Source: Furcasterigmium furcatum
Taxonomy: Eukaryota; Ascomycota; Sordariomycetes; Glomerellales; Plectosphaerellaceae
Direction of reading: 5' to 3'
DNA length: 64,000 nt
Assembly: GCA_001599815.1 (NCBI GenBank)
Contig: BCIA01000006.1
Coordinates: 4,838,961 to 4,902,960 of the forward strand
The translations under genes and the position numbers were made by a program. Below, one piece after another: positions 53,320 to 63,464 of this stretch (its first letter is position 1; every line of letters begins with the position of its first letter). The notes below the pieces were generated by a model, which was given only the letters and a program-made list of their open reading frames with translations, did not search any database and was not told the DNA's origin.

Positions 53320-54710
53320 ATGTCTTCTTTCAGAGCCATCACCCCCTTCTTGAGGACAGCACGGTCCTCGCTGCGAAGCGGCCATGTCAACCCCGTGACG
53401 GCCGCGCTCAAGAAGCAGAACGTCTCGCCCATCCTCAACGTCTACCGCACATACGCCGTCTTCGAGCGTTCCAAGCCTCATGTCAACATTGGCACCATCG
53501 GCCACGTCGATCACGGCAAGGTACGTACGGGACGGAGCTCGCATCTGGACGCCCATAGCTGACCTGTGTCTCCCAGACCACCCTGTCCGCCGCCATCACC
53601 AAGCGCCAGGCCGAGAAGGGCCTTGCCAACTTCCTCGACTACGGCGCCATTGACAAGGCTCCCGAGGAGAGGAAGCGTGGTATCACCATCTCTACGGCAC
53701 ACATCGAGTACGCGACGGACAGCCGCCACTACTCCCACGTCGACTGCCCCGGTCACGCCGATTACATCAAGAACATGATCACTGGTGCCGCCAACATGGA
53801 CGGTGCCATCGTTGTTGTTGCCGCCTCCGATGGTCAGATGCCCCAGACCCGCGAGCACTTACTGCTTGCCCGTCAGGTCGGTGTCCAGAAGATCGTCGTC
53901 TTCGTCAACAAGGTCGACACTATCGACGACCCCGAGATGTTGGAGCTTGTCGAGATGGAGATGCGTGAGCTCCTCAGCACCTACGGCTTCGAGGGTGATG
54001 AGACCCCCGTCATCATGGGCTCCGCTCTGTGCGCCCTGAACAACCAGAAGGACGAGATTGGCGTGCAGAAGATTGATGAGCTCATGAAGGCCGTCGACGA
54101 GTGGATCCCCACCCCCCAGCGCGACCTTGAGAAGCCCTTCCTGATGTCCGTCGAGGACGTCTTCTCCATCGCCGGCCGTGGTACCGTCGTCAGCGGTCGT
54201 GTCGAGCGTGGTATCCTGAAGAAGGATTCCGAGGTCGAGATTGTTGGCAAGGGCGAGGAGATCATCAAGACCAAGGTCACCGACATCGAGACCTTCAAGA
54301 AGTCCTGCGACGAGTCTCGCGCCGGCGACAACTCGGGTCTTCTCGTCCGTGGTATCCGCCGCGAGGACGTCAGGCGTGGCATGGTTGTCGCCGTCCCCGG
54401 CTCTGTCAAGGCCGCCCAGACCTTCCTCTGCTCCCTCTACGTCCTGACCAAGGAGGAGGGTGGCCGCCACACTGGCTTCCGCGAGAACTACAAGCCCCAG
54501 ATGTACCTGCGTACCGCCGACGAGGCTTGCGCCCTTACTTTCCCCGAGGGTACTGAGGATGCCGCCAACAAGATTGTCATGCCCGGTGACAACGTCGAGA
54601 TGGTCGCTCACCTGCACGCCCCCTCCGCTATCGAGACTGGTCAGCGATTCAACGTCCGTGAGGGCGGCAGGACCGTCGCCACCGGTCTTATCACTCGTAT
54701 CCTGAAGTGA
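53320..54710 (+). CDS. TUF1: Mitochondrial elongation factor Tu
   Basis: Two exons, 53320..53520 and 53577..54710 (56-nt intron, GTACGT...TCCCAG), give 444 residues. A basic presequence ([20 protein letters not shown]) ends before [20 protein letters not shown]. The intron splits the G1 loop exactly between GHVDHGK and TTLSAA. G2 RGITIST, G3 [12 protein letters not shown]4 NKVD and G5 GSAL follow, then domains II and III ([31 protein letters not shown]). It delivers aminoacyl-tRNA to mitochondrial ribosomes. A 421-residue antisense frame overlaps it but is a mirror of the strong codon bias, not a gene. Confidence 0.98.
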
Positions 54711-55470
54711 ACGGGTTGACCGGAGTGAGCAATGACTGGGCAACGAAGCCCAGCGCTGTTGCAGGAAGAGGAGAGCTGCCTGCCGGCTGCCATCGAAGGA
54801 GATGGCAGTAGACGCATTGTACAAAACCAGGTGTTGGCTTCGTTTTATGACCTCATGCCACTGCACCGGCAACGATTTTGGGCTCTTAGGAAGGCTCTGC
54901 TGTATATCACCGTCTTGTGGGCTCATAGCTCTCCCCTCTACTTCTCCCGCTGTTTCCACCACTGTACTGTAGATAGAGGCCCAATAGAGAGCCCGAGTAT
55001 GGAAGACCCAGCCTGACCACTGCGTGCATGCAATCACACCCCCAAACCAAAGTCCTGACGACGACACTGCTGCGAAACACAACTGGTCGATCGGCATTAG
55101 AGGGCCGTGGGTCTGGATCATCACCCAAGGAATACTTCATCATCACGACTTGGATCAAGCGCGTCGCACATGTTGCAATGCCGTGATATTCGTCTATCCC
55201 AGAGAATGCTCGGCGGCAGACAGCCCTTTCGTCCGTACTTCCTTTGGAAAAAGCCGAGACCGAAAACTCCGTGCCCTTGTGGGTTAGGCAGAGGGCGGGG
55301 AGGGGGTTTCCATTCTCCCCCATCCTCCAGATGCCTCCTACCCTTCTTCTGAACGGTTTCCCATTTTACACCAGCTGCACTTCAATCCCCGGGCAGCCGA
55401 GTGCCGAAACCCAACCACCTAGACCCTCCGATTTCCGAATCGTGTCATGATCGTCGAGTTGTCGAGGTAT
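54711..55470. other. Convergent 3' region, no gene seen
   Basis: 760 nt between the stops of EF-Tu and RPS29. Short frames only. No recognisable element. Confidence 0.45.
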
Positions 55471-55911
55471 TTACCGGTACTGCAGGTGGTCTCAAGTCAG
55501 CGTTCTGTCCCGCAACGTGGCCGCGTGGTGACTCTGTGCTGGGGTCGAACAGAGCCGCCCTCAATTCGCGTCGGGTATATTCGGTAGAATCGCACCTTGT
55601 TGAAGCCGATGTCCTTGGCCTTCTCACGGAAGCACTGACGGCAGAGGTTGAGGTCGTACTTGCGGATGAGACCGGCCGTGTGCTTGCAGACGCGGCTGTT
55701 CCAACAGTCAGCCAACAATTCAATCCTCCAACATGAAAGTTCCCTGTCGTTGTCGCTGCCGTCACCGTAACGTCGGAGCCGCATGGGTTCCTGGGTCCCG
55801 GTGGCAGCGACGACATTTTGAACTTCGGTCTAGGATGGATGGTGCATACCAAGAGCGAGAGCCCTTGCCGTAGGTGCGGGGGCGCGAGTTCCAAACGGAT
55901 TCGTGGGACAT
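55471..55911 (-). CDS. RPS29: 40S ribosomal protein S29 (uS14)
   Basis: Three exons, 55850..55911, 55596..55695 and 55471..55479, give 56 residues, the exact family length. Splicing yields [20 protein letters not shown] then [20 protein letters not shown], with the four zinc ligands Cys21, Cys24, Cys39 and Cys42, then [12 protein letters not shown] and, from the last 9-nt exon, Y-R and the stop. Introns are 154 and 116 nt, longer than the window average, as is common in ribosomal protein genes. The protein sits in the head of the small subunit. If the last intron is not removed, the frame continues about 33 residues with no similarity to S29. Confidence 0.96.
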
Positions 55912-56427
55912 GTTGGCGGTGTTGTCGGCGAAGTTGTCGAAGATGGACAAGTCGAATCGGAAGCTGGGCGGGTGCGCGCGACGTTTGGGGTTGGCGAGGT
56001 CTGTCTTTTGCAGGTTGACGAGCTTTTGCGATCCGTGGAAATTTTGTGTGGGAGGCCCGATTTCCGCCGGGCCTGTTCATTGGAGGGCTGGGTGCCCAAG
56101 CGAGCCACTTTCCAGATGGCCCGTGCACCCTCTACATTCACCCGATGCACGTGACGAGAGATGATGATGAACCCCTGGACCGCTCCGATTCAACGCTAAC
56201 CGCCTCTGCTCTAGCGCTGCGGTAAGCCGATAACGATAAGAATGAGCTCAAGCTTCGCCTCAGGCGATGGGGGGTTTCGTGCTGGGGACGTAGAAAGCTG
56301 GCTTCTTCCAGATTTCAAAGCACCGGTACCTGGTTCAACATCCATAACTTCAGAGTTCACAGACCCCGGTCATCCCTACAGAGCCTTCTTGGACGCTCTT
56401 TGATTCGATTGCAAAACATTGGACAAC
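55912..56427. other. Divergent promoter region (RPS29 and PDI)
   Basis: 516 nt between divergent starts. It contains a doubled GATAA word (CGATAACGATAAG, 56228-56240). No gene is seen. Confidence 0.45.
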
Positions 56428-57605
56428 ATGGTCTCCCTCAAGGCCGTCATCGTCACGGCTCTGGCAGCTACCGTTGCCGCCAAGTCGGCCGTCATCGACC
56501 TCATCCCCTCCAACTTCGACAGTGTCGTCCTCAAGTCCGGCAAGCCCACCCTCGTCGAGTTCTTCGCCCCCTGGTGTGGCCACTGCAAGACCCTCGCCCC
56601 TGTCTACGAAGAGCTCGCGCTCGCCTTCGAGGGCAGCAAGGACAAGGTCCAGATTGCCAAGGTCGATGCAGACGCTGAGAAGTCCCTGGGTAAGCGCTTC
56701 GGCGTCCAGGGCTTCCCCACGCTGAAGTGGTTCGATGGCAAGAGCGACACCCCCGAGGACTACAAGAGCGGCCGCGATCTCGACAGCCTGAGCGCCTTCA
56801 TCACCGAAAAGACGGGCGTCAGGTCCAAGAAGGCCCTGAAGCCCCCCAGCGAGGTCGTCATGCTTACCGATTCGAGCTTCAAGACGGAGATCGGTGGCGA
56901 CAAGGCCGCTCTCGTTGCATTCACCGCCCCTTGGTGTGGACGTATGTGGACCTGCATTTCCCCCGCGAGTACTGGTCTCAACTAACATATGCATCCGCAG
57001 ACTGCAAGAACCTCGCCCCCGTCTGGGAGGACCTCGCCCACACTTTCGCCCAGGAGGCAGGCATCCTGATCGGCAAGGTCGACGCTGAGGCCGAGAACAG
57101 CAAGGCGACGACCCAGGAGCAGGGTGTCACCTCCTACCCCACCATCAAGTGGTTCCCCGCTGGCTCCAAGGAGCCGGAGGAGTATCAGAGTGGCCGCTCC
57201 GAGAAGGCCTTCGTCGACTGGATCAACGAGAAGGCTGGCACCCACCGCGCCCCTGGCGGTGGCCTCGATGCTGTCGCCGGAACTATTGCCACCCTCGATG
57301 CCGTCGTTGCCAAGTTCACCGGCGGCACTACCCTCTCCGAGGCCGCTGCCGAGGCCCAGAAGGAGGCTGCCCTCCTCGTCGAGCAGGCCCAGCTCAAGTA
57401 CGCCGAGTACTACGTCAAGGTCTTCACCAAGCTCAGCACCAGCGAGGGCTGGGCGGCCAAGGAGCTTTCCCGTCTCGACGGCATCCTGTCCAAGGGCGGC
57501 CTTGCTCCTTCCAAGCGTGACGAGATCACCACCAAGACGAACATCCTCCGCAAGTTTGTTGCCAAGGTCGCCGAGTCGGCCGAGAGCATCAAGGACGAGC
57601 TGTAA
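56428..57605 (+). CDS. Protein disulfide isomerase, TigA/PDIA6-like with ERp29c domain
   Basis: Two exons, 56428..56941 and 57001..57605 (59-nt intron, GTATGT...CCGCAG), give 372 residues. The signal peptide is MVSLKAVIVTALAATVAAKS. Two thioredoxin domains follow, with active sites APWCGHCKTL (Cys50, Cys53) and APWCGHCKNL (Cys170, Cys173). The intron falls inside the second active site, between Gly and Cys, and the splice creates the His. The C-terminal third is the helical ERp29 D domain (AEYYVKVFTKLSTSEGWAAK) and the protein ends KDEL, an ER-retrieval signal. It catalyses disulfide formation and isomerisation in the ER. The start is the ATG at 56428 because the signal peptide begins there. 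Confidence 0.97.
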
Positions 57606-57883
57606 ATGAGGGAAACGATCCGAGAACGGAACGACTTTAATGCATAGTGGGTTCGGGTTCAAGGATTATGGATTCAGACCCTCACAGATAGCCTCTGCTC
57701 AAGTTCAGTTGTACATGAATGATGAATGCCCCAAACTCCAAGCTTTATGTATTCCTCCGTTCCTTGTGATGCTGCCACTGCCCGGCCTCCCAAAGTACGA
57801 GCATGCAACGGTCTCTTGAATATTGAAATGCCGTCTTCTAGTCACCCGGCACCTCCGACGTGTCCCTACACATCAACAGCGAC
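57606..57883. other. Convergent 3' region of PDI and HSBP1
   Basis: 278 nt between facing stops; 3' UTRs only. Confidence 0.5.
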
Positions 57884-58314
57884 TCAAGACGGCTTGGGGG
57901 CATTCTCCTTGTCCTTATCAGCCATCAAATTAGCCTCAAGCTTGTCGAGTCGACGGGACATCTCGTCCACTATGGGCGGCCGTCAGCATTCATTCAGAGT
58001 GAGATGTTGAAGGGATCATAAGGACGGACTCTTGGCGAAGATCTCGCTGGACAGGCCGGCGAACTTGTTGGAGATGGTGTTAATCAGGTCCTCCAGGGCA
58101 GTATCGAGCTCGGCGGCGGAGGCCTGTTCGTCTGTCTTGGTCTGTAGAAAATGAGTGTCAGACTGTGGAACATGGGATTCATAGCGTCTGTAGAAGCATT
58201 CATGGTACTCGGTGTTGAGGAGGGGAACCGTGTGTCGATATGGTGCCTCAATGAGCGACCGGCCGGACGTACGTTGAGTTGCTTGGGTTCTTCATCGGTC
58301 TCCTTCGACGCCAT
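57884..58314 (-). CDS. Heat shock factor-binding protein 1 (HSBP1) homologue
   Basis: Three exons, 58273..58314, 58030..58141 and 57884..57969 (introns 131 and 60 nt), give 79 residues. The product reads MASKETDEEPKQLNTKTDEQ, then LDTALEDLINTISNKFAGLS and SSEIFAKMDEMSRRLDKLEA, the single long coiled-coil helix that defines HSBP1. A short acidic/basic tail (DKDKENAPKPS) follows. The second donor is GTCCGT, unusual, but the phase and the conserved FAKMDEMSRR junction require it. HSBP1 trimers regulate HSF1 in animals and WASH assembly; the fungal role is not well defined. The gene is almost invisible without splicing. Confidence 0.92.
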
Positions 58315-58831
58315 CTTGGTTGCTTGAATCAGTGTGCTAATTTGATTGGGCAATTCGAGTGTTTGCTTCGTCTTTGGGTGACTGCAAGGGGACAATGCGA
58401 TGGTGGGTTGTGTTGAAAGAAACCTGGCTTCAGCAGTCGAGTTTGGTTTCAGTGAGTGAAGCGACCGCTGGCTGCCCGGATGCTTTGCCGCCGGGGACTG
58501 GGGGAGGGATAGGTACAAGGCAACAAGGTTCATTGGAGGTGGCTTACGCTAAGGGACCACTGGGAGGTGGGGCGCACGAGCCACCTCAAGCCTGACACTG
58601 CGACCCTCGAGACACAGGCCAAACGTCATTTCATCCCTCACCAGAAGTTCATCCTAACTTTTGACGACCACAACCACCAGGCATATCACAAGCAAGCCTG
58701 CCCCTAGGACCGGGGCTCCTGTTGAACGTCGAACTTCTTGGAAAGTACCGCCTCTTCCGATGACGAAACCAAGGTGACCCTCGCCGTTGGACACAAGGCA
58801 GGCGCCCACGCCCTGAGCCGAGCGATCCATC
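58315..58831. other. Divergent promoter region (HSBP1 and Dsc1/Tul1)
   Basis: 517 nt between divergent starts. No gene is seen. Confidence 0.5.
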
Positions 58832-61429
58832 ATGCCGCCTCGACAACCGCCTCAGGCGGCGTCCGTCTTCCTGTTCATCATCTTCCTCTGGATCATGTTC
58901 AGCCCGGAGAGCCCCAGTCAATACCTCTCCTTCAGCAACCTTCTTTCCGAGAGACTGGAGAGACACCAGGCCGCCCTGGACCACTTGAATGCTTCATCGT
59001 GGGGTGACTTTTCGCCGCGGCAGAGCAAAGCACCCCAGGCAGTGGTGGAGTCGTACCTCAATCTGACGGGCTTTCGGGAAGAGGATAACCTGGCATGGGA
59101 TGATCTCTCCAGATTTCGGGCCCAGTGCGAGGACTGGAGTCGCAGGGTCAACCCGCCTCTGGCCAACAGCGCTGAGCCGTTCCACGCCGAGCGCCACCCT
59201 GTTTGGCAGAACGCTACAGGCACTCTCAAAGGAGAATGGGTACGCAGGGAGGGGACCTCGATGAGATCCCACGAGGACTACAACCTGACCGCAATTGCCC
59301 CAAATCACGCCTGGCGCGGGTCCAGCTTCCCCTGGCTGAGGAACATCACTGGCAGCCAGGGCATCATCGCCATCGACATGATAGACACGGGACGCAACGT
59401 CAAGGACCTCGAATACGATGACGCCCAAGTCGATGTAACGAAAGGTGGCGGCTGGGTCCGTACAGCCAAGGCATCAGTCGAGATCGAGGATGTCGAGGGC
59501 AGCGGCTTCACTTGGGACATGCGAATGTATGGCGTCAAGTGGCCTCGCACCGGGGTCATCCTGATGACGACGACCAGCGAGAAGTTCGACGGTGTCTTCG
59601 GTCTGCCGCATCTCACGACAAATCTCGACTTTTACCAGTCAAGCCAGACACTCCTGAATGCGTCGCTGGCAGATGTCATTCGTAAGGAGGCGTCCTCCTT
59701 CTACACCGACGTGACCGTGCCGTGGTCTTCCGAGGTCATAAACCCTCAGCAAGAAGCTATCGCGCCGTCCCCGCATTGCGAGTACATCTTATATGCTCAG
59801 GTGCACCCTCCGGACGTCGCACAGCTCGACATGTCGGGGTTCGACCCAAACTTCGACACCATGTCCGGGGTCATCAACGAAATCGAGAAGGAGCTACGAT
59901 TCCCAAATGGAGCCCCCACTCGCGGAGTCCCAGATCTTCAAATGTCTGCGATCATCTGGTCCCCAGACTGCTCATTCTTCCTCGAGACCAAAGGCCCGCC
60001 AGACTTCTCCCCCGTGGTCGGCAAGCACCTTGTGGGCAACAAGGTTGAGGTCATCTACGGGCAAATACGACTATGGGTCCTCGTGTTTTCGGGTGTGTTC
60101 CTCGCTCAGGTGTTCCTCCTGAAGGACCAGATGCGGGACTCATCTACCCCCTCCACCATGTGGCGCATCAGCTACCACTCCATCAGTATGATGGTGATGC
60201 CGGACGTGATTATCTTTGGAGGCTCTTCTATTTGGGTCTTGGACGCAGGTATCACGTACTTGGAGTCATTGGCTCTGCTCTTCGCGGCACTGCTGTCCGT
60301 GGTCATCGGCGGGTTATTCCTCTCCGACATCCACGCTGTGCAATTCCCCATCGACAGACGAAGGGAAACACCCACCAACCGCAATACCCCTCGCCCTCCT
60401 GCAACTCCTCAGAACACAGAAGAATCACCAGCGGCTCGCACTCCCGCACAAACTTCTGCACCCCAGACCACTTCAGCTGCGACTCCCGCTGTGGCCACGC
60501 CTCGACCAGCGTCACCGCCACCTATCATCATACCATCAGATCAGGACATCGATGCCGAGATCCTGGACACGCCAGATGTGAGGCCAACCAATACTGCAGG
60601 CGCGACTCCAAACACTCGCGCCAACACTCCGAGCTACATTATGGCCAGATTCGCTATGACCGCGACCTTCCTTCTATTGGTCATCATTCTCTCTACGTCC
60701 TGGTCGTCGAGGCTGCGCTCTCCCTTTACAAACTGCCTCATATTTATCTATCTATCCTTCTGGGTCCCCCAGATTCACCGAAACATTATGCGCAACTGTC
60801 GCCGCGCCCTGTCCTGGCGGTTCATGATCGGCCAGTCAGTATTGCGCCTCATGCCGTTCGCATACTTCTATCTCAAGGAAGACAACTTCCTTCTGTCCGA
60901 GACGGACCCGCGCGCGTTTCTCGTCTTTTGTGGCTGGGTCTGGATTCAGCTCTGGATCCTCGGCTTCCAAGACGTCCTGGGACCGCGATTCGGCGTGCCC
61001 AAGAGCTGGACGCCAGAGGCGTGGGACTACCACCCGGTCTTGCGGGAGGACAACCTCGAAGATGGCAGCTTCCCCATAGGTCTCCTGTCTTCACTGGAAC
61101 CTGTGCAGACCGCCGCCGCAGGCAAAGGCGACGGGGATGACCATGCGTCCGGCAAGGCCGACAAGGAGGTCGACAAGGGACCGGCCGGCCTGGGTCGCGG
61201 GATGCGGACAGCGAGGACGGAGTGTGCCATCTGCTTCGACCCACTCGAGGTCCCGGTCATCAGGGCCGGGGAGACAGATGCGGCGGCCGGGGGTGTAGCT
61301 GGCGTGCTGACCAGGCGGAACTACATGGTGACGCCGTGCCGGCATGTGTTCCACAGCCCGTGTTTGGAGAGCTGGCTGAGGTACCGCCTCAAGTGTCCCA
61401 TTTGCAGAGATGACCTGCCACCGCTGTAG
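58832..61429 (+). CDS. Dsc1/Tul1-type transmembrane RING E3 ubiquitin ligase
   Basis: A single exon of 865 residues. The N-terminal signal-anchor (SVFLFIIFLWIMFSPESPS) is followed by a lumenal domain of about 380 residues with glycosylation-like N-x-S/T sites. Helices then include IRLWVLVFSGVFLAQVFLL, MVMPDVIIFGGSSIWVL, LALLFAALLSVVIGGLFL, FAMTATFLLLVIILSTSW, LIFIYLSFWVPQIHRN and FLVFCGWVWIQLWILGFQDV. A Pro/Thr-rich cytosolic loop lies before the fourth. The C-terminus is a RING-H2 domain: ECAICFDPLE, then CRHVFHSPCLESWLRY and CPICRDDLPPL. This is the architecture of the Golgi Dsc complex ligase (Dsc1 in S. pombe and Aspergillus, Tul1 in yeast), which ubiquitylates SREBP and misfolded membrane proteins. 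Start and stop are unambiguous. Confidence 0.95.
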   Translation: MPPRQPPQAASVFLFIIFLWIMFSPESPSQYLSFSNLLSERLERHQAALDHLNASSWGDFSPRQSKAPQAVVESYLNLTGFREEDNLAWDDLSRFRAQCEDWSRRVNPPLANSAEPFHAERHPVWQNATGTLKGEWVRREGTSMRSHEDYNLTAIAPNHAWRGSSFPWLRNITGSQGIIAIDMIDTGRNVKDLEYDDAQVDVTKGGGWVRTAKASVEIEDVEGSGFTWDMRMYGVKWPRTGVILMTTTSEKFDGVFGLPHLTTNLDFYQSSQTLLNASLADVIRKEASSFYTDVTVPWSSEVINPQQEAIAPSPHCEYILYAQVHPPDVAQLDMSGFDPNFDTMSGVINEIEKELRFPNGAPTRGVPDLQMSAIIWSPDCSFFLETKGPPDFSPVVGKHLVGNKVEVIYGQIRLWVLVFSGVFLAQVFLLKDQMRDSSTPSTMWRISYHSISMMVMPDVIIFGGSSIWVLDAGITYLESLALLFAALLSVVIGGLFLSDIHAVQFPIDRRRETPTNRNTPRPPATPQNTEESPAARTPAQTSAPQTTSAATPAVATPRPASPPPIIIPSDQDIDAEILDTPDVRPTNTAGATPNTRANTPSYIMARFAMTATFLLLVIILSTSWSSRLRSPFTNCLIFIYLSFWVPQIHRNIMRNCRRALSWRFMIGQSVLRLMPFAYFYLKEDNFLLSETDPRAFLVFCGWVWIQLWILGFQDVLGPRFGVPKSWTPEAWDYHPVLREDNLEDGSFPIGLLSSLEPVQTAAAGKGDGDDHASGKADKEVDKGPAGLGRGMRTARTECAICFDPLEVPVIRAGETDAAAGGVAGVLTRRNYMVTPCRHVFHSPCLESWLRYRLKCPICRDDLPPL

Positions 61430-61728
61430 ATCGCATCTGGATGTATCACTATGTAGATTAATGTTCCTTGCTGACGAACAGGGCATGGCTTGAGGGCCGA
61501 GGAAATGGCTCAGTATTCAACATCACAGACAGACAGGGGGGCCGTGAGATGGCCCATCATGGCCGGTTCTCGTACTTGTCAAACACGCGTCATGAATTCG
61601 TACATTCTTAACTTCCCCCTCTATCTCGCAGTGTATCCGAACGTTGATTCCGAGGTTCCCGGGCTGAATCTCCGGACGAGACCCCCAGCCCCAGAGGAGA
61701 GTTGAGTGAGGCGAAGGAAACCATGTGC
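61430..61728. other. Convergent 3' region
   Basis: 299 nt between facing stops of the RING ligase and the 2EXR gene. No feature. Confidence 0.5.
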
Positions 61729-62790
61729 TCAGGACTCCTCAGCTTCGGCGGCCACGCCAGCACGCATCGCCGTCTTGTCTCTCGTCTTGTTGTCAAATAC
61801 ACAGGCTAGAATGCCGATTTTCGCGGAGGTTAGGAAGCTGACGTTGTTTAATATATCTTGTCGCCGCCTCCTCAATGTTTTCCGGAAGAACACAGCAAAG
61901 TCCAGGGCGTTCTGAGCTCGTGCTACTCGAGAACCAGCCCCAGCCGGTTCGCGGATCTCGACGAGGCGCAGGCCCTTGCCGTGGAAGACGATATGCCCTT
62001 TCTTCTGCAGGCTTTCGAGGCCTCGGGAACCGATCCGGATGCGGTAGTCGATGAGCCAGAGGTGGGAATAAGGTACGAGGCGATTATGAACCCAGCAGCA
62101 GAGGTACTTCCAGTATGCGGTCCACTCATCAGCTGAGTTGTCGTCCGTTAGGATGTCCCAGCCCGGGTGATAGGGCACGGCCACATTTGTAAGCTCTGCG
62201 AAGCCAGAAGCGCCTGGGTAGCCGTCGCGGCAAAGGGGCCAAGAGTCCAGGCCATGAATTGACACGTTCGTCAAGCAAAGGAGATCACCGCCCAACGACA
62301 TGACGATCTTATGCCGAGGTTGGTCTGCTGTGTGCGGCACCCAGGCCGCAGCATGATCGGACCAGGGACCGTATTGGCGAGACCGCCTGACGAGGGGGTC
62401 GAGAGGTCCGGACCTGTACAAGCGATCCATGACGGCCCTCGATTCCCGGCAGGCCGTCCAGAGGCCAAAGTCGATCAAGTAGGCCGATGCATTGTTGTCC
62501 GACCAAGAGCAGCGGCGTGCGCTCGTGGTCGTGCGGCCGCCTGGGGGGCCGAGGCACTCCCACAGGGCACGAGGCTTGCTGTGGTCGATGTCCGGGAAGA
62601 GGAGCGGCTCGAAGGCGCCTTCAACCTTGGCAGCGTCGGGATTCCAGACCGAGAAGAAGTTGACCCAATGGACTTCCGGGTTTCTGGCTGCGCTCTCCCA
62701 AACCATGAGTCGCAGCTCAGGGGGCAGCTTGAGGAATAGGTCGAAAGTATTGGGGGTCTGAGGCTCCATGATGTGTTGTTGAGTGTTCAT
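61729..62790 (-). CDS. 2EXR-domain fungal protein, copy 1
   Basis: A single exon of 353 residues from the ATG at 62790. The 2EXR opening is FDLFLKLPPELRLMVWESAA, followed by PEVHWVN and, about 110 residues later, LWTACRESRAVMDRLYR, the second E-x-R block. The C-terminal half (LLCLTNVSIHGL, LWLIDYRIRIG, GLRLVEIREP) matches the partial gene at the right edge, so the two are paralogues. There is no signal peptide or membrane segment. 2EXR proteins are expanded in filamentous ascomycetes and have no known function. Confidence 0.85.
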   Translation of the reverse strand: MNTQQHIMEPQTPNTFDLFLKLPPELRLMVWESAARNPEVHWVNFFSVWNPDAAKVEGAFEPLLFPDIDHSKPRALWECLGPPGGRTTTSARRCSWSDNNASAYLIDFGLWTACRESRAVMDRLYRSGPLDPLVRRSRQYGPWSDHAAAWVPHTADQPRHKIVMSLGGDLLCLTNVSIHGLDSWPLCRDGYPGASGFAELTNVAVPYHPGWDILTDDNSADEWTAYWKYLCCWVHNRLVPYSHLWLIDYRIRIGSRGLESLQKKGHIVFHGKGLRLVEIREPAGAGSRVARAQNALDFAVFFRKTLRRRRQDILNNVSFLTSAKIGILACVFDNKTRDKTAMRAGVAAEAEES

Positions 62791-63464
62791 CGAGCGGTGG
62801 GAGACGGATCGGCCGACTTTTGCATTATTGAAGTGTCAATGCTGGATCGATCTGGCTGCGTTGTTTGTTCTCAACGGATGGAGTGGCAGTTGAGACACAA
62901 GAAAGTTGGCCGAGTGCAGGAGGAGGGCAAGAAAAGCATCTCAGAGAGTGAATATTTATCAGAGGGCTAACTGCTTGCACGTGCTATCACTTTCCCTTGA
63001 CGCGCCTAAAATATCAAACTCCGTGCCAGGGACAACAACCGTCAGGTTCTGCACCCAAACAACCAAACTGCTCTCTGCCGTGATGGAGGAAGTTTGTTTT
63101 CTTGACAAATGCCTGAGGAGTTGTCATGTCAGCCCCCTGGAGGCCCACGAAGAACGCATGTTGGGTGCTTGAGTGACTTGAAGTCATTATGTTAGTTCTT
63201 GTAGCTCTAGCAGTCACTCATCACCTTGATACCCAACTCACAGGAGAGAAAACATCCATTACGGGAGGCTTGATTTGTATTCACACCGGTTTGGCTTCCC
63301 ATGACTGGCCTCCTCATCTGTCCGACCCTCGTGCCTGGCTCCTCATGCCTGGCCCCTCATGCATCTCGCAGCTCTCTCCTCCCCAGCCCGAGATCTTTCC
63401 GGTAACTGAAGACGTCTGCCAGCATGCTCCGCAACCCCCACAAACGGGAGGCCCCATGAGCTCA
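62791..63464. other. Intergenic region between tandem paralogues
   Basis: 674 nt, AT-richer and without a gene. It contains the promoter of copy 1 and the 3' flank of copy 2. Confidence 0.45.

Noticed and set aside
53859..55124. 421-residue open frame antisense to mitochondrial EF-Tu
   Set aside because: It mirrors a highly codon-biased gene, has no domain, and runs through the EF-Tu stop into intergenic DNA. Such antisense frames are a known artefact of strong codon bias.
60073..61140. 355-residue second frame within the Dsc1/Tul1 gene
   Set aside because: Out-of-frame shadow of a clearly conserved 865-residue protein, with Arg/His-rich text and no domain.
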